DNA of 32,519 nucleotides from an uncultured Pelagibacteraceae bacterium. GTDB lineage: Bacteria; Pseudomonadota; Alphaproteobacteria; Pelagibacterales; Pelagibacteraceae. The stretch spans positions 1-32,519 of the forward strand of contig CACJRK010000012.1 in the NCBI GenBank assembly GCA_902595795.1, in the 5' to 3' direction. The position numbers were made by a program, and so were the translations under genes. Under the pieces are notes generated by a model. The model was not told the origin of the DNA and did no database searches. It was given only the letters and a program-made list of their open reading frames with translations. The stretch's first letter is position 1. Each line of letters opens with the position of its first letter. Positions 17,486-25,789 of this stretch are shown one piece after another.

Positions 17486-17872
17486 TGAAAAAAAAATATC
17501 TAATTGTTGTAGCAGATTATTATAAAGATATTGCTGAAGGCTTAATAAAAAGTGCTTTAAAAATAATTCCAAAAAAAAAATATAATAAAAATTATCAAGG
17601 TACCTGGTGCTTTTGAAATTCCAATTACAATCTCCAAAAATTTAAAAAAATTTGATGGTTTTTTAGCCTTAGGATGTGTAATTAAAGGTCAAACACCACA
17701 CTTCGATTTTATTTCTCAAGCATCAACAGATGCCATAATGAAATTATCGATAGATAGTAAAAAACCTATTGGAAATGGAATAATTACCTGTCTTAATATG
17801 GCTCAAGCAAGAGCCAGAAGAAAAAAGGGCGCTGAAGCTGCAGAAGCTGTGATTTCAGTTTTGTCACAAAAA
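17485..17872 (+). pseudogene. ribH: 6,7-dimethyl-8-ribityllumazine synthase, frameshifted and without its own stop
   Basis: ATG 17485 overlaps the ribBA stop by one base. This frame gives 43 residues and stops at 17616. After about residue 30 the RibH sequence continues in the +1 frame: VPGAFEIPITISK, LALGCVIKGQTPHFDFI, and RRKKGAEAAEAV near the end. Removing one A from the A10 run at 17571-17580 restores the frame. The corrected frame has no stop before nusB and runs directly through the nusB ATG at 17873. Removing one A from the A6 run at 17868-17873 would create the usual TGA overlapping that ATG. RibH makes the lumazine used by RibE. Homology is certain; functional state is open. Confidence 0.87.
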
Positions 17873-18277
17873 ATGAAAACTCATTATAATCCCAAAAATA
17901 ACCCTAGAGTTATAATTATTCAGAAATTATATGGGAAATTTTTTAATGAAGATGATAATTTAGATTTTCCAAAACATAGATTTAAAAAATTTATTAAGGA
18001 TATAGTTTTAGGAACAATAGAAAGAAATGATCTTATCTTAGATGAATTAAATAATAAATTAGGAGATGAATTTGTATTTGAAAAATTAGATAAAGTTTTT
18101 CAAACAATTTTAAAAGCAGCAACTTATGAATTTATGTATAAACCAAATTTATCAATAAATATAATCATTAAAGAATATTTAAATTCATCTAATTTTTTTC
18201 TTGAATACTCACAAACAAAATATCTTAATGCTTTATTAGATAATATCGGAAAAAAATTAAGATCTAACAATGCATGA
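17873..18277 (+). CDS. nusB: Transcription antitermination protein NusB
   Basis: From ATG 17873 the product is 134 residues, the usual NusB size. It has an N-terminal RVIIIQKLYGKFF helix and the C-terminal ILKAATYEFMYKPNLSINIIIKEYLNSSNFF pattern characteristic of the family. With NusE (S10), NusB binds boxA RNA during rRNA antitermination. The frame is open upstream into ribH with no stop, so a RibH-NusB fusion would be made if the ribosome enters in that frame. The nusB ATG remains the best independent start. It overlaps thiL by 8 bases. The ribH-nusB-thiL order is standard for alphaproteobacteria. Confidence 0.88.
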   Translation: MKTHYNPKNNPRVIIIQKLYGKFFNEDDNLDFPKHRFKKFIKDIVLGTIERNDLILDELNNKLGDEFVFEKLDKVFQTILKAATYEFMYKPNLSINIIIKEYLNSSNFFLEYSQTKYLNALLDNIGKKLRSNNA

Positions 18278-19229
18278 ATTTGATCTAATAAATAATTATT
18301 TTTTAAAAATAGCAAAAAAAAATAAATCTGCTCTTAATCTAAATGACGATGTTTTTTTTGATAAAAAGAGAGGTGTTGTTATATCTGTAGATACTTACAA
18401 TATCGGTAAACATTTTTTGAATTTTAAATTTCCTGATCTTGTAATTAAAAAAATATTAAGATCTTCTATTTCTGATTTAATTTGTAAAGGTGTAAAACCA
18501 AAGTTTTATTTTATTTCTAGTTCAGGTAACAAAAAAACATTTACAAAAAAAAATTTATATAAAATCTCAAAGTCACTAAAATCAGAACAAAATAAATTTA
18601 GTATTAATTTATGTGGTGGTGACACAACGTTTTCAAACAAATTAAGTTTCACATTTACTTCATTGGGATATTCGAATAAAATAATTTATCGTAATAAAGC
18701 TAAATTAAATGATGATATTTATGTTACCGGAAATTTAGGGGATAGCTATTTAGGACTTCAAGCATTGAGTAATAAAACTAAATTTAAAAATAAAGACAAA
18801 TTATTTTTTGTAGATAAATATTACAAACCAGAGTTACCTTTAAATTTAACAAAATATTTATTAAAATTTGCTAACAGCTCTATCGATGTTTCAGATGGAT
18901 TAATTGATGATTTAGCAAAAATGATTAATAGACAAAAATTATCATTTCACTTATTTGAAAATAAAATACCTGTTTCCAATAAATTGAACAATTTGATTAA
19001 AAAACAAAAATTAAATAAAATTAATCTAATTTCTAATGGAGATGATTATCAGGTATTATTTACTGCAGATATTAAGAAAGCCAGAATCATTAAAAAAGCT
19101 TCTAAAACAACTGGAATTAAAATAACTAAAATTGGTAAAATTGTATCTGGTAAAAATAGATCTTTCATATTCGATGAAAAAGGCAAGCAAATACAAGCTA
19201 AATCTAAAGGTTATATTCATCGGTTTTAG
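18270..19229 (+). CDS. thiL: Thiamine-monophosphate kinase
   Basis: The 319-residue protein shows the ThiL metal and nucleotide motifs: LNDDVFF (D26-D27), [11 protein letters not shown] (D41), [14 protein letters not shown] (D69), [23 protein letters not shown] and NGDDYQVLF. It phosphorylates thiamine monophosphate to the active cofactor thiamine pyrophosphate. Sequence is diverged and lysine-rich but every family block is present. It is the last gene of the nrdR-rib-nusB-thiL run. The next gene begins after a 77-base gap. Confidence 0.92.
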   Translation: MHEFDLINNYFLKIAKKNKSALNLNDDVFFDKKRGVVISVDTYNIGKHFLNFKFPDLVIKKILRSSISDLICKGVKPKFYFISSSGNKKTFTKKNLYKISKSLKSEQNKFSINLCGGDTTFSNKLSFTFTSLGYSNKIIYRNKAKLNDDIYVTGNLGDSYLGLQALSNKTKFKNKDKLFFVDKYYKPELPLNLTKYLLKFANSSIDVSDGLIDDLAKMINRQKLSFHLFENKIPVSNKLNNLIKKQKLNKINLISNGDDYQVLFTADIKKARIIKKASKTTGIKITKIGKIVSGKNRSFIFDEKGKQIQAKSKGYIHRF

Positions 19230-19306
19230 AAGTTAATCGTTGTCTTTTTTATCTTTTTTTGTATTGTGCGGGCTTAAAATTTAACAACCAACAACTTAAG
19301 GTTAAT

Positions 19307-21412
19307 ATGAACGGAACAGTCGAAACAATACTATTATACACAATTGGAGCTGGTTTATTATCTATCCTTTATGGATTTTTAACTGGAAAAAATATTCTTA
19401 ATTCAAGTGCAGGAAATGCAAAAATGCAAGATATTGCATCTGCAATTCAAATTGGTGCAAAGGCATATTTAGCAAGACAATATAAAACTATTGCTATTGT
19501 TGGTGCTGTAGTTTTGGTAATTGTAAGTATTGCATTTAGTCCATTAGTGGGTCTTGGTTATTTAATTGGTGCAGCCTTATCTGGTATTGCAGGGTACGTT
19601 GGAATGTTAGTTTCTGTGGAAGCTAACGTGAGAACAGCAGAAGCATCTAGAAAAGGTTTGGCTCAAGGTCTTTCTGTTGCTTTTAAATCTGGTGCTGTTA
19701 CTGGCATGTTGGTTGCTGGTTTAGCTTTATTATCAATAGCTGTATATTATTACATTCTTTTAAAATCTGGTGTAGATGAAAGAGAAATTGTAAATGCTTT
19801 AGTTGCATTAGGTTTTGGAGCTTCTCTAATTTCAATTTTTGCTAGATTAGGTGGTGGAATTTTTACCAAAGGTGCTGATGTTGGTGCTGATTTAGTAGGA
19901 AAAGTTGAGGCCGGAATACCAGAGGATGATCCAAGAAATCCAGCTGTAATTGCAGATAACGTTGGTGATAATGTTGGGGACTGCGCAGGAATGGCTGCTG
20001 ATTTATTTGAAACTTATGCCGTAACAATTGTTGCCACAATGGTTTTGTCTTCAATATTTTTTGTAGGAGATTTAAATATGATGATTTACCCTCTAAGTAT
20101 AGGAGCAGCATGTTTAATAACTTCAATTATTGGTACTTTTTTTGTTAAGCTAGGAAAAAATAATAACGTTATGAATGCCTTATATAAAGGTTTTATTGTT
20201 TCTGCCGTAGCATCTTTACTAATTTTATGGCCAGTTACAGACTATGTAATTGGTTTTACAAATGAATATAAAGTTAATGATAAAACATTTAATGGAATGG
20301 ATTTATATTATTGTGGTGTAATTGGTCTCGTAATTACAGGATTATTAATTTGGATTACAGAATATTATACAGGAACGAGCTATAGACCTGTCAAATCTGT
20401 AGCCCTATCATCCACAACAGGTCACGGTACTAATGTTATTCAAGGTCTAGCTGTTTCTATGGAAGCAACAGCTATCCCAGCATTAATAATTGTTGCCGGT
20501 ATTCTTATAACAAATTCTATTGCTGGACTTTTTGGTATTGCCATCGCTGTAACTACCATGCTTGCTTTAGCAGGAATGGTTGTTGCGCTAGATGCATATG
20601 GACCAGTTACTGATAATGCTGGTGGTATTGCTGAAATGTCTAATCTAGATAAAAAGGTTAGAAAAACAACTGATGCTTTAGATGCAGTAGGTAATACGAC
20701 TAAAGCTGTTACAAAGGGTTATGCAATTGGTTCAGCTGGTTTAGGTGCATTAGTTTTATTTGCAGCTTACACAGAGGATATTAAACATTTTTCTAAAGAA
20801 GCAGGATCTGCATTAGAGGGTATTGTTGTTACTTTTGATTTATCTAATCCTTATGTAGTTGTTGGTTTATTAATAGGAGGAATGTTACCATATCTTTTTG
20901 GCTCTATGGGCATGCAAGCTGTTGGAAGAGCCGGCGGTGCAGTAGTTGTTGAAGTAAGAAGACAATTTAAAAAGTTTCCAGGTATCATGAAAAGAAAACA
21001 AAAACCTGATTATGCCAAGCTAGTAGATTTACTAACTGTTGCAGCAATAAAGGAGATGATAATACCATCACTTCTTCCTGTATTATCGCCAGTTGTGCTT
21101 TATTTTATTATTTTATCTATTGGAGGACAAGTAGCTGCATTAGCAGCTGTTGGCGCGATGTTGTTAGGTGTAATTATTACAGGACTATTTGTTGCTGTGT
21201 CTATGACCGCAGGAGGAGGTGCTTGGGATAATGCAAAAAAATATATAGAAGATGGTAATCATGGAGGAAAAGGTTCAGAAGCACATAAAGCTGCTGTAAC
21301 TGGTGATACCGTTGGTGATCCATATAAAGATACTGCGGGTCCAGCTGTAAACCCAATGATTAAAATTACCAATATTGTAGCACTTTTATTATTAGCTGTT
21401 ATCGCTGCCTAA
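19307..21412 (+). CDS. hppA: K+-independent membrane-bound proton-pumping pyrophosphatase
   Basis: The ATG at 19307 has an AAGG Shine-Dalgarno at 19298-19301, and the preceding 16 in-frame codons do not look like protein, so this start gives 701 residues. About 16 membrane segments alternate with the catalytic loops [41 protein letters not shown] and [16 protein letters not shown]. The motif [16 protein letters not shown] has lysine and threonine at the positions that mark K+-independent enzymes. It couples pyrophosphate hydrolysis to proton export across the inner membrane, recovering energy from biosynthesis. The 19230-19306 gap may hold its promoter, but I see no confident boxes. Its last 14 bases overlap convergent bamE. 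Confidence 0.96.
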   Translation: MNGTVETILLYTIGAGLLSILYGFLTGKNILNSSAGNAKMQDIASAIQIGAKAYLARQYKTIAIVGAVVLVIVSIAFSPLVGLGYLIGAALSGIAGYVGMLVSVEANVRTAEASRKGLAQGLSVAFKSGAVTGMLVAGLALLSIAVYYYILLKSGVDEREIVNALVALGFGASLISIFARLGGGIFTKGADVGADLVGKVEAGIPEDDPRNPAVIADNVGDNVGDCAGMAADLFETYAVTIVATMVLSSIFFVGDLNMMIYPLSIGAACLITSIIGTFFVKLGKNNNVMNALYKGFIVSAVASLLILWPVTDYVIGFTNEYKVNDKTFNGMDLYYCGVIGLVITGLLIWITEYYTGTSYRPVKSVALSSTTGHGTNVIQGLAVSMEATAIPALIIVAGILITNSIAGLFGIAIAVTTMLALAGMVVALDAYGPVTDNAGGIAEMSNLDKKVRKTTDALDAVGNTTKAVTKGYAIGSAGLGALVLFAAYTEDIKHFSKEAGSALEGIVVTFDLSNPYVVVGLLIGGMLPYLFGSMGMQAVGRAGGAVVVEVRRQFKKFPGIMKRKQKPDYAKLVDLLTVAAIKEMIIPSLLPVLSPVVLYFIILSIGGQVAALAAVGAMLLGVIITGLFVAVSMTAGGGAWDNAKKYIEDGNHGGKGSEAHKAAVTGDTVGDPYKDTAGPAVNPMIKITNIVALLLLAVIAA

Positions 21413-21884
21413 TTTCTTCTCTTTTTTTGGCCCTCACACCAAGAGGGTCATTAATTTTTTGTCTTAAGCTAGACATAAAGTCATATACAAATGAATTTTT
21501 TTTAAATTTTTTTCCAGTCATGTCTTTAGAAATTTTTAGATTATTCATATCTTTTTGATTATAAAATTTTTTCTTTTTCAAGATTCCATACTCATCAATT
21601 TCTAATACAAGAACATCGTTTTTATATATTTTCATTTTGCCTAAATTTTTTAAATCAGATTGAGTCTGTTTTCGTTCTATGTAGATCCACACATCATTGT
21701 CAAATTTACTTTTTGTAGAAGGACTTCCTAATATGTTTATTATATCATTTTTATTTGATGTATTGACTAATAGGGATGTTTGTTTTTTTTCTAAAAAAGG
21801 TACTCCATGGTGTTTATTAACCTTTTTGATTGAGCAATTTGATAATAATAATGATATAAGGATTATATAAATTAATTTATTCAT
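21399..21884 (-). CDS. bamE: Outer-membrane assembly lipoprotein BamE (SmpA/OmlA family)
   Basis: The 161-residue protein has a lipoprotein signal with lipobox LLSNC (C17). A BamE-like core (about 35-110) includes [29 protein letters not shown] and a [12 protein letters not shown] strand. BamE is a lipoprotein of the outer-membrane beta-barrel assembly machine. The basic C-terminal extension of about 50 residues is longer than in E. coli, as in many alphaproteobacterial homologs. Its start codon overlaps that of the divergent gene in the tetranucleotide CATG, and its stop lies inside the 3' end of hppA, so it has no intergenic space at either end. Confidence 0.87.
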   Translation of the reverse strand: MNKLIYIILISLLLSNCSIKKVNKHHGVPFLEKKQTSLLVNTSNKNDIINILGSPSTKSKFDNDVWIYIERKQTQSDLKNLGKMKIYKNDVLVLEIDEYGILKKKKFYNQKDMNNLKISKDMTGKKFKKNSFVYDFMSSLRQKINDPLGVRAKKREEIRQR

Positions 21885-22350
21885 GACAAAAAATTATATT
21901 CATATTTATAACAATTTAATCAAATTAACTAGAAATAAAGAATTGTATGAATCATTGTCTAGAGAAGATAATTTTTCAGATCGTTTAACCCTATTTTTAT
22001 TACATTTTTCATTTTTTTTAAAAAATTTTAAAAATGAGAAGAATAAAGAAATTCTTCAAGAAATTTATGATTTCAATTTTAGACAGCTAGAACTCAGTAT
22101 TCGTGAAATAGGTTATGGAGATCAATCTATTAATAAAAAAATGAAGAACTATATAAACTTATTTCATTCTATGGTTTCTGAAATTCATTTTTGGGACCAA
22201 ATAAGTAAGGATAAAAAATATAAAAAAATTTCCTTATTTTTAAGTGATTTTAAGGATATTGATAATTTGCTTGATTATTTTGATGAATTTAACACAAAAT
22301 TATCAAAAAAAACTTTAAATTATTATTTAAAAAGTGTAAGTAACCCATAG
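21883..22350 (+). CDS. Ubiquinol-cytochrome c chaperone (CBP3-like)
   Basis: The 155-residue helical protein fits the alphaproteobacterial CBP3 chaperone family: an N-terminal [18 protein letters not shown] segment, [17 protein letters not shown], then [35 protein letters not shown], matching the family's DxxLREMGVGDxxVxKxxKxMxxAFYGR pattern. These proteins help assemble cytochrome b of the bc1 complex. The family is usually next to bamE and rpmF, as here. A DUF177 gene often found between it and rpmF is missing. The ATG overlaps the bamE ATG on the other strand. Confidence 0.82.
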   Translation: MTKNYIHIYNNLIKLTRNKELYESLSREDNFSDRLTLFLLHFSFFLKNFKNEKNKEILQEIYDFNFRQLELSIREIGYGDQSINKKMKNYINLFHSMVSEIHFWDQISKDKKYKKISLFLSDFKDIDNLLDYFDEFNTKLSKKTLNYYLKSVSNP

Positions 22351-22352
22351 TT

Positions 22353-22535
22353 ATGGCTGTACCAAAACGAAAACAAACACCTTCCAGAACTGGAATGAGA
22401 AGAGCTAAAACGATGAAATTTTCAACTAAAAATATAGTTGAGGATAAAAAATCTGGAGAATATAGACTTTCTCATCATTTAGACCTTAAAACTGGAATGT
22501 ATAAGGGAAGACAAGTTTTAGACCCAAAAGAATAG
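22353..22535 (+). CDS. rpmF: 50S ribosomal protein L32
   Basis: The 60-residue protein begins [18 protein letters not shown] and ends [17 protein letters not shown], the full L32 consensus of alphaproteobacteria without zinc cysteines. It starts two bases after the preceding stop. plsX follows after 16 bases, the widespread rpmF-plsX arrangement linking ribosome and lipid genes. Confidence 0.97.
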   Translation: MAVPKRKQTPSRTGMRRAKTMKFSTKNIVEDKKSGEYRLSHHLDLKTGMYKGRQVLDPKE

Positions 22536-22551
22536 TATATACTAATCTACA

Positions 22552-23553
22552 ATGTTTGATTTAATTAAAATTGCAGTTGATGCAATGGGAGGCGATGATT
22601 CACCAAAAAAAATTATTGATGGTATTATTTTAAACCATTCGAAAAACAAAAATAATTTTTTCAAAATTTTTGGTGATAAAAATAAAATATATCCGATAAT
22701 TAATGGAAAAATTCCTACAGATTATTTTGAAATAATTCATACAGAAAAAAAAATAAAAAGTACCGACAGTCCTCTTGAAGGAGCAAAAAGAGGTAAAGAT
22801 ACAAGCATGTGGCTTGCTATACAAAGTGTTAAAGATAAAGAGGCTGATATAGTTGTATCAGCCGGAAATACTGGAGCATTGTTAGTTTTATCAAAATTAA
22901 ATTTAAATATGATTGAAAATATAGATAAACCTGCTCTGTCTGCTTTATGGCCTAATAAAAAAGGAATGAGTGTAGTGTTAGATTTAGGTGCAAACATAGA
23001 ATGTAGTTCTAAAAATTTATTAGATTTTTCGATAATGGGAGCTTCTCTATACACTTCACTTTATCCTAATGATAAACCAAATGTTGCATTGTTAAATATT
23101 GGTTCAGAAGAATTAAAAGGTAACGAGACAATTAAAGAAACTTATCAGTTATTAAATGAAAAAAAATCAGATAATTATAATTTTGCTGGGTATATAGAGG
23201 GAAATCATCTTATGGATGGACAAGTCAATGTTATAGTTTCTGATGGTTTCACAGGAAATGTTGCATTAAAAACAGCTGAAGGAACAGCAAATTTTATTAC
23301 TAGTGAATTAAAGAATGCAATGACAGGTTCTATTTTAGGTAAAATTTCATCTTTGTTAAATATTTCAAATTTAAAAAAATTTAAAAAAAGGTTAGATCCA
23401 AGGTTATATAATGGTGCAATTTTTATTGGATTAGATTCCCCGGTAGTTAAAAGTCATGGAGGAACAGATTTTATTGGTTTTTCAAACTCTTTAGATGTTT
23501 GTCATAGAATTGTAAAAGGTAATTTGATAAAAAAAATTAAGCAAAACATTTAG
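22552..23553 (+). CDS. plsX: Phosphate acyltransferase PlsX
   Basis: The 333-residue protein starts IKIAVDAMGGDDSPKKIIDG and has the family motifs DSPLEGAKRGKDTSMW, VSAGNTGALL, NIGSEELKGNE, GYIEGNHLMDGQVNVIVSDGFTGNV and SHGGTDFIGF. It converts acyl-ACP to acyl-phosphate for phospholipid synthesis. In most alphaproteobacteria fabH follows; here ihfA follows directly after one base, so fabH is missing from this position. AcpS, encoded earlier in the window, activates the ACP substrate. Confidence 0.96.
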   Translation: MFDLIKIAVDAMGGDDSPKKIIDGIILNHSKNKNNFFKIFGDKNKIYPIINGKIPTDYFEIIHTEKKIKSTDSPLEGAKRGKDTSMWLAIQSVKDKEADIVVSAGNTGALLVLSKLNLNMIENIDKPALSALWPNKKGMSVVLDLGANIECSSKNLLDFSIMGASLYTSLYPNDKPNVALLNIGSEELKGNETIKETYQLLNEKKSDNYNFAGYIEGNHLMDGQVNVIVSDGFTGNVALKTAEGTANFITSELKNAMTGSILGKISSLLNISNLKKFKKRLDPRLYNGAIFIGLDSPVVKSHGGTDFIGFSNSLDVCHRIVKGNLIKKIKQNI

Positions 23554-23554
23554 C

Positions 23555-23854
23555 ATGAGGATAAACTTAACAAAAAAAGATTTAGTCAATTTAGTTTATA
23601 TGCAGCTTGGTTTTTCCAAACAAGTTTCAGAAAATTTAATTGAAGATTTTTTATCAACTATCATATCTAATATTATAAATGAAAAGAAATTAAAATTATC
23701 TAAATTTGGTACTTTTACTATTAGACAAAAGAAATCTAGGGTTGGTAGAAACCCAAAAACAAAAGAAACAAAAGTAATTTCAAGTAGAGATGTTGTGCTG
23801 TTCAAGGCATCAAAGGAATTTAAGGAATTTGTCAATTTTAAGGATAATGGATAA
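23555..23854 (+). CDS. ihfA: Integration host factor subunit alpha / HU-family DNA-binding protein
   Basis: The 99-residue protein has the HU/IHF fold: LTKKDLVNLVYMQLGFSKQVSENLIEDFL helices, LSKFGTFTIRQKKSRVGRNPKTKE with the DNA-intercalating proline in the arm, and SSRDVVLFKASKEFKEFVN. Position between plsX and a MerR gene is the usual place of ihfA. It bends DNA at specific sites to shape transcription and replication complexes. It overlaps the MerR gene by 8 bases. Confidence 0.92.
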   Translation: MRINLTKKDLVNLVYMQLGFSKQVSENLIEDFLSTIISNIINEKKLKLSKFGTFTIRQKKSRVGRNPKTKETKVISSRDVVLFKASKEFKEFVNFKDNG

Positions 23855-24230
23855 ATCAGATAGCGCTTATAAAACTATTGGTGAAGTAGCTAAAATATTA
23901 AATCTTAAATCTAATAACAAAAAAGTTTTAGCAACACATGTAATTAGATTTTGGGAAACTCAATTTAAACAAATTAAACCAAAGGTATTAAATTCTAATA
24001 GAAGATACTATGATGAAAAAACAATAAATCTTCTTAAAAAAGTTAAATTTTTACTCAAAGAACAGGGTATGACAATAAATGGTGTAAAAAAAATATTAAA
24101 TAATGAAGATTCTTTAAAGCTTGACGAAATTGCAGATAAATCTATAAGAACTGAAAATTTTAAAATTAAGTTATTAAAAATTTCAAATAAATTAAAAGAA
24201 CTAAAAAATGGCAAAAAAAACACACGTTAA
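23847..24230 (+). CDS. MerR-family transcriptional regulator
   Basis: From the ATG at 23847 the product is 127 residues. A winged-helix MerR domain runs from about 10 to 95 with TIGEVAKILNL, HVIRFWETQFKQIKPKVLNSNRRYYDEKTINLLKKVKFLLKEQGMTINGVKKIL. This FWE...RRYY form is the one that follows ihfA in alphaproteobacteria. There is no cysteine-based metal site and the tail is short, so the ligand is unknown. An upstream start at 23790 is open but lies inside ihfA and encodes non-conserved sequence. Its last 23 bases overlap rpmG. Confidence 0.88.
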   Translation: MDKSDSAYKTIGEVAKILNLKSNNKKVLATHVIRFWETQFKQIKPKVLNSNRRYYDEKTINLLKKVKFLLKEQGMTINGVKKILNNEDSLKLDEIADKSIRTENFKIKLLKISNKLKELKNGKKNTR

Positions 24231-24399
24231 AGTAAGAATGGTACCAGAAGCCAAGCCTGATAGTCCATTTTTCTATTATGTTAAAAAACCAGCAGGTGGT
24301 GAAAAAGCTAAAGTTAAACTTTCAGCAAAAAAATATAACCCTGACACAAGAAAACATGAAATTTTTGTAGAGAAGAAGCTTCCGCCTCATAGTAAGTAA
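24208..24399 (+). CDS. rpmG: 50S ribosomal protein L33
   Basis: The 63-residue protein begins MAKKTHVKVRMVPEA and has FFYYVKKPAGGEKAKVKLSAKKYNPDTRKHEIFVEKKL, the L33 consensus in its zinc-free form. It is a little longer than the usual 55 residues. It starts inside the MerR gene. Its stop is immediately followed by the stop of the convergent chorismate mutase gene. Confidence 0.93.
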   Translation: MAKKTHVKVRMVPEAKPDSPFFYYVKKPAGGEKAKVKLSAKKYNPDTRKHEIFVEKKLPPHSK

Positions 24400-24690
24400 T
24401 TACTTTTTCTTAAAATTTCTTTTTTCATAATCAATATAAGACAAAATCATATTTTTCCATATACGATTAGTAATTTTAGGATCAATTTTTAGTTTTTTTG
24501 ATTTTAAATGAATTTTTTTAAGAATAAAATTAATACGTTTTTTATCTACTATTTCTTTTTTAAATTCTTTAAGTTTTAAAACTTCTTTTACAAGGTTTGT
24601 TCTGTATTTAATTAAAAATAATAACTTATTATCTAATTTATCTAATTTAGATCTTATTATTTCTAATTTTTTTTTGTTTTTTGGCGACAT
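24400..24690 (-). CDS. Chorismate mutase, AroQ type
   Basis: The 96-residue all-helical protein has the AroQ pattern: an LEIIRSKLDKLDNKLLFLIKYRTNLVKEVLKLK first helix with Arg13 and Arg30, a loop before KKRINFILKKI, and a last helix ITNRIWKNMILSYIDYE. These correspond to the chorismate-binding arginines and the RIW...YE end of the family. It converts chorismate to prephenate for phenylalanine and tyrosine. It stands alone with no fused prephenate dehydratase. The DNA is very A-rich and lysine-rich, so conservation is thin, but the core pattern is convincing. Confidence 0.82.
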   Translation of the reverse strand: MSPKNKKKLEIIRSKLDKLDNKLLFLIKYRTNLVKEVLKLKEFKKEIVDKKRINFILKKIHLKSKKLKIDPKITNRIWKNMILSYIDYEKRNFKKK

Positions 24691-24733
24691 TTAATTTATT
24701 GGTTTAATTTATAATTATTATATTTATCAATTT

Positions 24734-25753
24734 ATGTACAGTCAGAATTATTCTTTAAATTCTCAATTAAAAATATGGATGTCAACGTTATTGGTGATGA
24801 TTGTGCTTATTATTTTAGTAGGAGGGCTAACTAGATTAACAGACTCTGGTCTTTCTATTACTACTTGGGAATTATTTATTGGCTCATTACCTCCATTAAC
24901 TAGTGAAAAGTGGACAGAATATTTTGATCTTTACAAAACAATACCTGAATACAAAGAACAAAATTTTAATATGACTTTAAATGAATTTAAAATTATTTTT
25001 TGGTGGGAATGGGGTCACCGTCAGTTGGGAAGATTGATTGGTTTAACTGTATTATTACCCATGATTTATTTTACAATTAAGAATGGTTTTTGGATTTTAA
25101 AAGAATATTCAATAATTTTTTTATTAGTCTGTTTTCAAGGATTCATTGGTTGGTATATGGTTTCAAGTGGATTAATTGATAGAGTTGATGTTAGTCATTA
25201 CAGATTATCACTACATTTAGTTATAGCATTTATTATATTATCTATAGTTTTCTGGAAGTTTCTTAAATTAACTAATTTAAAAATTAATGAAATAAATATT
25301 AAATTAAATTCAATTAAATTTTTTCTATTTTTATCATTTTTACAATTAATAGTTGGGGCTTTTGTTTCTGGTATGGATGCCGGCAAGATTTACAACACCT
25401 GGCCTTTGATGGGTACCTCATACTTTCCCGATGATAGTATCTATACTGATATTTTTAATACCACAGTATTTAACAATCCATCAATTGTTCAATTTATCCA
25501 TAGAAATTTAGCATATCTAATTGTCTTAATTTATTTTTATATCCTATATTTAGTTATAAAAAATGGAAATTTAAAACTAAGACTTCCAGTTTTAATTATT
25601 GGAATAAGTCTATTGTTTCAAATTTTTTTGGGAGTGCTTACAATTTTATCTGGAGTAAAAATGTTTTATGCATCCTTACACCAGATAAATTCTATTTTAA
25701 TTATACTTTCAACTTTATATTTTCTTTATATTACAAAATATAAAAGACAATAA
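24734..25753 (+). CDS. ctaA: Heme A synthase (COX15/CtaA)
   Basis: The 339-residue protein has about eight membrane segments. Diagnostic motifs are VGGLTRLTDSGLSITTWE, WWEWGHRQLGR with the first histidine, GFIGWYMVSSGL, VSHYRLSLHL, IVGAFVSGMDAGKIYNTWPLMGTSYFP, QFIHRNLAY and ASLHQINS. The histidines form the heme sites in the two halves. The enzyme oxidises a methyl of heme O to make heme A for cytochrome oxidase in the inner membrane. Length and the GMDAGKIYNTWPLMG motif fit the mitochondrial/alphaproteobacterial type. It is divergent from chorismate mutase with 43 bases between. Confidence 0.95.
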   Translation: MYSQNYSLNSQLKIWMSTLLVMIVLIILVGGLTRLTDSGLSITTWELFIGSLPPLTSEKWTEYFDLYKTIPEYKEQNFNMTLNEFKIIFWWEWGHRQLGRLIGLTVLLPMIYFTIKNGFWILKEYSIIFLLVCFQGFIGWYMVSSGLIDRVDVSHYRLSLHLVIAFIILSIVFWKFLKLTNLKINEINIKLNSIKFFLFLSFLQLIVGAFVSGMDAGKIYNTWPLMGTSYFPDDSIYTDIFNTTVFNNPSIVQFIHRNLAYLIVLIYFYILYLVIKNGNLKLRLPVLIIGISLLFQIFLGVLTILSGVKMFYASLHQINSILIILSTLYFLYITKYKRQ

Positions 25754-25789
25754 TTAATAGTTTCTATTTGTAAACATTTAAACCTCAGA

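Noticed and set aside
19259..19306. Upstream TTG start for hppA
   Set aside because: The added 16 residues are not family-like and the ATG at 19307 has a good Shine-Dalgarno.
19863..20126. 87-codon ORF antisense to hppA
   Set aside because: Gln/Leu/His-rich translation of the complement of the conserved pyrophosphatase catalytic loops; no start context.
22737..23054. 105-codon ORF antisense to plsX
   Set aside because: It opposes a clearly conserved PlsX frame and shows no recognisable domain.
25754..25789. GTTT/AAAC short inverted repeat between ctaA and metY as a terminator
   Set aside because: A four-pair A/T-rich stem without a T tract is too weak to call.
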